A stretch of 9,572 nt of DNA from Bacteroidota bacterium (GTDB taxonomy: Bacteria > Bacteroidota > Bacteroidia > Chitinophagales > Chitinophagaceae). The number at the start of each line of letters is the position of its first letter. Position 1 is the stretch's first letter. The stretch lies in the NCBI GenBank assembly GCA_023411775.1, contig JAEYOL010000143.1, positions 1 to 9,572 of the forward strand, written 5' to 3'. The position numbers and the translations under genes were made by a program. Below, piece by piece: positions 7,070 to 9,572 of the stretch. The notes below the pieces were generated by a model, which did not search any database, was not told the DNA's origin, and worked only from the letters and a program-made list of their open reading frames with translations.

Positions 7070-8047
7070 CTACCTCGGCACATCCATCCCATGAATAATC
7101 TGTTGCAATACCTCGTCCTCCGTTACACCTTCCATTTCTTTATCAGGTGCGAGTATGATACGATGACGCAGTACGGGGATCACAACTTCCAGAATATCCT
7201 CTGGTGTTACAAAATCGCGGCCCTGCATGGCTGCAATCGCTTTTGAAGCGTTCATCACTGAAAGCGAAGCGCGTGGTGAGGCACCGAGGTAAATGGATTT
7301 ATGATTTCTTGTCTGGTGAACAAGTTTGGCAATAAACTGTAACAACTTTTCTTCTATCAGGATGTCCTTGATCTGCCGCTTGAGTGCGTTGATCTGCTCA
7401 CCATTTAATACGGGACTCACCACTTCACTTGCCCTGGTATTGCCCATCTGGTGAAACTTTGAAAGTATCTCGTATTCCTCGTTCTCATTGGGGTATGGAA
7501 CAACGATCTTAAAAAGAAAGCGGTCAAGTTGTGCTTCCGGCAAACGATAAGTTCCTTCCTGCTCAACCGGATTCTGCGTAGCCATCACAATAAAAGGTGC
7601 CGGCAAAGGATACGTCCGTCCGTCTACAGAAGCCTGTCTTTCCTCCATAACTTCAAGCAAAGCAGACTGTGTCTTTGCCGGGGCACGGTTAATTTCATCT
7701 ACCAGAATGATATTGCTGAAAATAGGGCCTTTTTTGAATTCGAAAACTGCACCTGAGGGGTTGAAAACCGGCGTACCCAATACATCGGAGGGCATCAGGT
7801 CGGGTGTAAATTGTATCCGCGAAAAACCTGCGCTAACACTCCTGGCGACCAGTTTGGCAGTTAATGTCTTAGCAACTCCGGGCACTCCCTCAACCAGTAC
7901 ATGCCCATCTGCAAGCAGAGCGGCCAAAATAAGTTTTACCATTTCATCCTGTCCTACAATCACTTTCCGAATCTCCCCACGGATGGCCATCACTGCTTCA
8001 TTTAGTGCTGTCAAATCAGTGCGGGGCTGAAATATTTGTTCTTCCAT
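7070..8047 (-). CDS. MoxR-family AAA+ ATPase
   Basis: Cytoplasmic AAA+ ATPase of the MoxR family, whose members act as chaperones or activators for partner proteins, often ones with VWA domains. The 325-residue length is typical. Visible parts: a helical start ending in the VGQDEMV box (31-37); Walker A GVPGVAKT (54-61); FTPDLMPSDVLG (80-91); Walker B IILVDE (113-118) followed by INRAPAKTQSALLEVMEE; sensor 1 ATQNP (156-160); EAQLDRFLF (171-179); the lid domain with the sensor 2 motif GASPRASL (255-262, R259); and GRDFVTPEDI (276-285). All catalytic motifs are intact, so it should bind and hydrolyse ATP. It lies 39 bases after the DUF4350 gene and 70 before DUF58, the expected order for this cluster in Bacteroidota. 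The ATG start is confirmed by a strong Shine-Dalgarno site. The gene symbol is left blank because paralogues share the name moxR. Confidence 0.97.
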   Translation of the reverse strand: MEEQIFQPRTDLTALNEAVMAIRGEIRKVIVGQDEMVKLILAALLADGHVLVEGVPGVAKTLTAKLVARSVSAGFSRIQFTPDLMPSDVLGTPVFNPSGAVFEFKKGPIFSNIILVDEINRAPAKTQSALLEVMEERQASVDGRTYPLPAPFIVMATQNPVEQEGTYRLPEAQLDRFLFKIVVPYPNENEEYEILSKFHQMGNTRASEVVSPVLNGEQINALKRQIKDILIEEKLLQFIAKLVHQTRNHKSIYLGASPRASLSVMNASKAIAAMQGRDFVTPEDILEVVIPVLRHRIILAPDKEMEGVTEDEVLQQIIHGMDVPR

Positions 8048-8057
8048 GTTTAGCTTT

Positions 8058-8065
8058 CTCCTTCC
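8058..8065 (-). promoter_or_regulatory. Strong Shine-Dalgarno site for MoxR gene
   Basis: The minus strand reads GGAAGGAG ten bases before the ATG of the MoxR gene, a good match to the anti-Shine-Dalgarno sequence. The other starts visible in this window lack such a site and have AT-rich or weak leaders, as is usual in Bacteroidota. It fixes the MoxR start and could raise its translation relative to its neighbours. Confidence 0.7.
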
Positions 8066-8086
8066 TTTTAGGATGCCGTTGCGGCT

Positions 8087-9310
8087 TTAGGTTTGTTTAT
8101 AAAAATTTTCCAGTTGTTTATGGAACCAGGCAAGCTGCTTATCGCTTACCGTCTCAATCTCATCAAGCTGGCGGATAAAGGAAACAATATTTTCGATCTT
8201 TTCCTTATCGGCGCCTGATTTGGCCTGCAGGTTCTTTTCAAATGTTTCATCCAGTACTGATGTCGCCAGTTTATACCTTGACCGGATATGCTCAAGAAAA
8301 TAGGCCGACATCTTTTTGCAAAGGTTCTTGTGGTCACCTTTATCATGATATAAGCGGCCAATTGTTTTTACAAAATCCAGTGAATCATTTTTGGGTTTTG
8401 TAATAACGGGTATGATGCGCTGCTTTCTCCTCATTTCCATTAATACATAAACAAGCAGCGCAAGCAACGCCGTAAGCAGAGCCCATTTCAGGGAGGGATG
8501 TTTTAAGAAACCATCAATCCAATTGGCTTTTTTCCTTGGTCCCTGTCTTTTGGCATTAAAGTACTCGTCCCAAACCACCCTGGTTACACTGGGTGAAATG
8601 AGAGACATCATATTTTCGTAGTAACTGATATTTTTTTTATGCAACAAAAAATAGTTTGTAAAAGCCATGGGCGCCAGGTGAACAAACAGGTTCCCATCCC
8701 CTGCTTTGAGATGAATCAGGTTGGGCTTATCTTCTTTATTATAACCCAGCACTGTTGCTGTCGAGCTGTCAACCTTATAAAAATAAAAGTCAAATCTTTT
8801 TCCCGGGTAAGAGTAAACAGGGCTGGAAGGGAAGGGCGGTTTTGCCAGGGATAAGCCGATCAGGTCAGCACCTTCAGTTTGTTCAAAATAAAACATCAGC
8901 CCTTCCGCCGAATTAGCATCGCATTTTAAGATCTTGCTGGCGGCAAACGATATATTCATCGTGCTGATAAAAACATCATTTCCATTTTCTACAAAACGGA
9001 TCAGGCGCTTCATTTCATCTTCGTCGGCATTGAAATATGGCGCTACGACGATCAGGGCCTGGTCGGGATCGTAAGTCGATAAACCTTCCCAATAACCTGG
9101 TTCTTCCCGGCTGGATGAAACCTTTGCTTCCGGGAATAATTGTTTCAGACTTTCGTAAGCCACATAAGTGCCATAAGGGATCTTGTCCCGCTTCAGGAAG
9201 GTAACCCGGTCATTAAATTTTCGGTTTTTGCCAACCGTATTGCCAAGCAATAAGCTAAGCATGCCGAGTATCACCACCCCTATGAGTATATGTGGTATAT
9301 ATCTTTTCAC
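8087..9310 (-). CDS. DUF4350 domain membrane protein
   Basis: A 407-residue protein of unknown biochemical function, of the DUF4350 type that regularly stands next to MoxR and DUF58. It has an N-terminal membrane helix (about 6-23) and a central globular region (about 24-270). That region holds the DUF4350-like part: TFLKRDKIPYGTYVAYESLKQLFP (around 37-60), with the strand LIVVAPYF (86-93), RFVENGNDVFIS (105-116) and VVWDEYF (245-251). A second membrane helix (about 274-291) is followed by the basic MRRKQR. The positive-inside rule then puts the central region outside the cytoplasmic membrane, in the periplasm, and the helical tail (about 300-407) in the cytoplasm, where MoxR is. The start is GTG at 9310, overlapping the TGA stop of the upstream DUF4129 gene in the tetranucleotide GTGA, which suggests translational coupling. 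The family assignment rests on motif recall and gene order. Confidence 0.88.
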   Translation of the reverse strand: MKRYIPHILIGVVILGMLSLLLGNTVGKNRKFNDRVTFLKRDKIPYGTYVAYESLKQLFPEAKVSSSREEPGYWEGLSTYDPDQALIVVAPYFNADEDEMKRLIRFVENGNDVFISTMNISFAASKILKCDANSAEGLMFYFEQTEGADLIGLSLAKPPFPSSPVYSYPGKRFDFYFYKVDSSTATVLGYNKEDKPNLIHLKAGDGNLFVHLAPMAFTNYFLLHKKNISYYENMMSLISPSVTRVVWDEYFNAKRQGPRKKANWIDGFLKHPSLKWALLTALLALLVYVLMEMRRKQRIIPVITKPKNDSLDFVKTIGRLYHDKGDHKNLCKKMSAYFLEHIRSRYKLATSVLDETFEKNLQAKSGADKEKIENIVSFIRQLDEIETVSDKQLAWFHKQLENFYKQT

Positions 9311-9572
9311 CAGTTTAGTCTCTGTCTGAAATTTTCAAAATCATTTGCTATGTGGCCATATTTTTCAGTGTCAATTGCGAACTGACCATACCAGCTGTAT
9401 TCATAGTGACGTGTCAGTCGTGAAAAATCGTCGTACATGTTGGTTCCGTGCAATTGCATCATATAGTCGAAATTGGTACCGTCCTGGCGGTATTGGATCT
9501 TACCGGTATCAGAAAGTTCCCGCAGCAGGCGGAGGAACATCAGCCTGACCGCAAACCTGTAATTGCCGGCGC
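9307..9572 (-). CDS. DUF4129 domain protein, C-terminal part (gene runs off window)
   Basis: Only the last 87 residues are inside the window; the frame is open through the right edge, so the gene starts beyond it. The visible part is the DUF4129 domain: the opening GNYRFAVRLMFLRLLRELSD matches the usual G-x-x-R-x-AVR-L-x-Y-L-x-L-LR-x-L pattern, followed by GTNFDYMMQL, FSRLTRHYEYSWYG with the conserved WYG at visible residues 60-62, and a soluble C-terminus ending RLNW. There is no membrane segment in this part; full-length relatives usually have one upstream. Its stop overlaps the GTG start of the DUF4350 gene by four bases, marking the two as one transcript. In related clusters the genes further upstream are often RDD and SpoIIM-like membrane proteins, which cannot be checked here. 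Confidence 0.85.
   Translation of the reverse strand, partial: AGNYRFAVRLMFLRLLRELSDTGKIQYRQDGTNFDYMMQLHGTNMYDDFSRLTRHYEYSWYGQFAIDTEKYGHIANDFENFRQRLNW

Overview
The window looks like chromosomal DNA of a Bacteroidota bacterium, most likely of the Chitinophagaceae or a close relative. The reasons are the style of the encoded proteins (short TruB, KMSKQ-type valyl-tRNA synthetase, a secreted protein whose signal peptide ends in NAQ), a candidate promoter of the Bacteroidota TTTG/TAnnTTTG type, AT-rich leaders mostly without Shine-Dalgarno sites, and the gene order DUF4129 - DUF4350 - MoxR - DUF58, which is familiar from this phylum. This assignment is inference from protein style, not from a marker gene comparison.

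Layout: bases 1-1932 (+) hold the 3' three quarters of valS. A 102-base gap (1933-2034) separates it from a convergent block in which every gene is on the minus strand. Read in the direction of transcription (right to left) the block is: the 3' end of a DUF4129 gene (9572-9307), a DUF4350 membrane protein (9310-8087, GTG start, 4-base overlap with the preceding gene), a MoxR AAA+ ATPase (8047-7070), a DUF58 membrane protein with a von Willebrand A-like domain (6999-5677), truB (5608-4922), and a large predicted outer-membrane protein combining a HExxH peptidase-like domain, a beta-propeller and a C-terminal beta-barrel (4875-2035). No gap exceeds about 100 bases, and no tRNA, rRNA, CRISPR array, insertion sequence or phage gene was seen.

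How the genes relate: the first four minus-strand genes are a recognisable MoxR/VWA cluster. MoxR ATPases are generally thought to be chaperones that remodel or activate partners carrying VWA-type domains. DUF58 is the VWA-type partner here, and DUF4350 and DUF4129 are membrane or membrane-associated accessory proteins. The output of such clusters in Bacteroidota is not well defined. truB and the outer-membrane protein lie downstream on the same strand, but a candidate promoter before truB suggests they can be transcribed separately. valS and truB are housekeeping tRNA genes.

The points most worth a second look are: a Ser where the first metal-coordinating Asp of the DUF58 VWA motif is expected; the peptidase-propeller-barrel fusion; a 59-base leader before DUF58 that is almost free of G on the plus strand and has a 21-base periodicity; and a purine/ACAC-rich stretch after valS that resembles a dispersed intergenic repeat. 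No clearly new multi-gene system was found; the MoxR cluster and the fusion protein are the nearest candidates.
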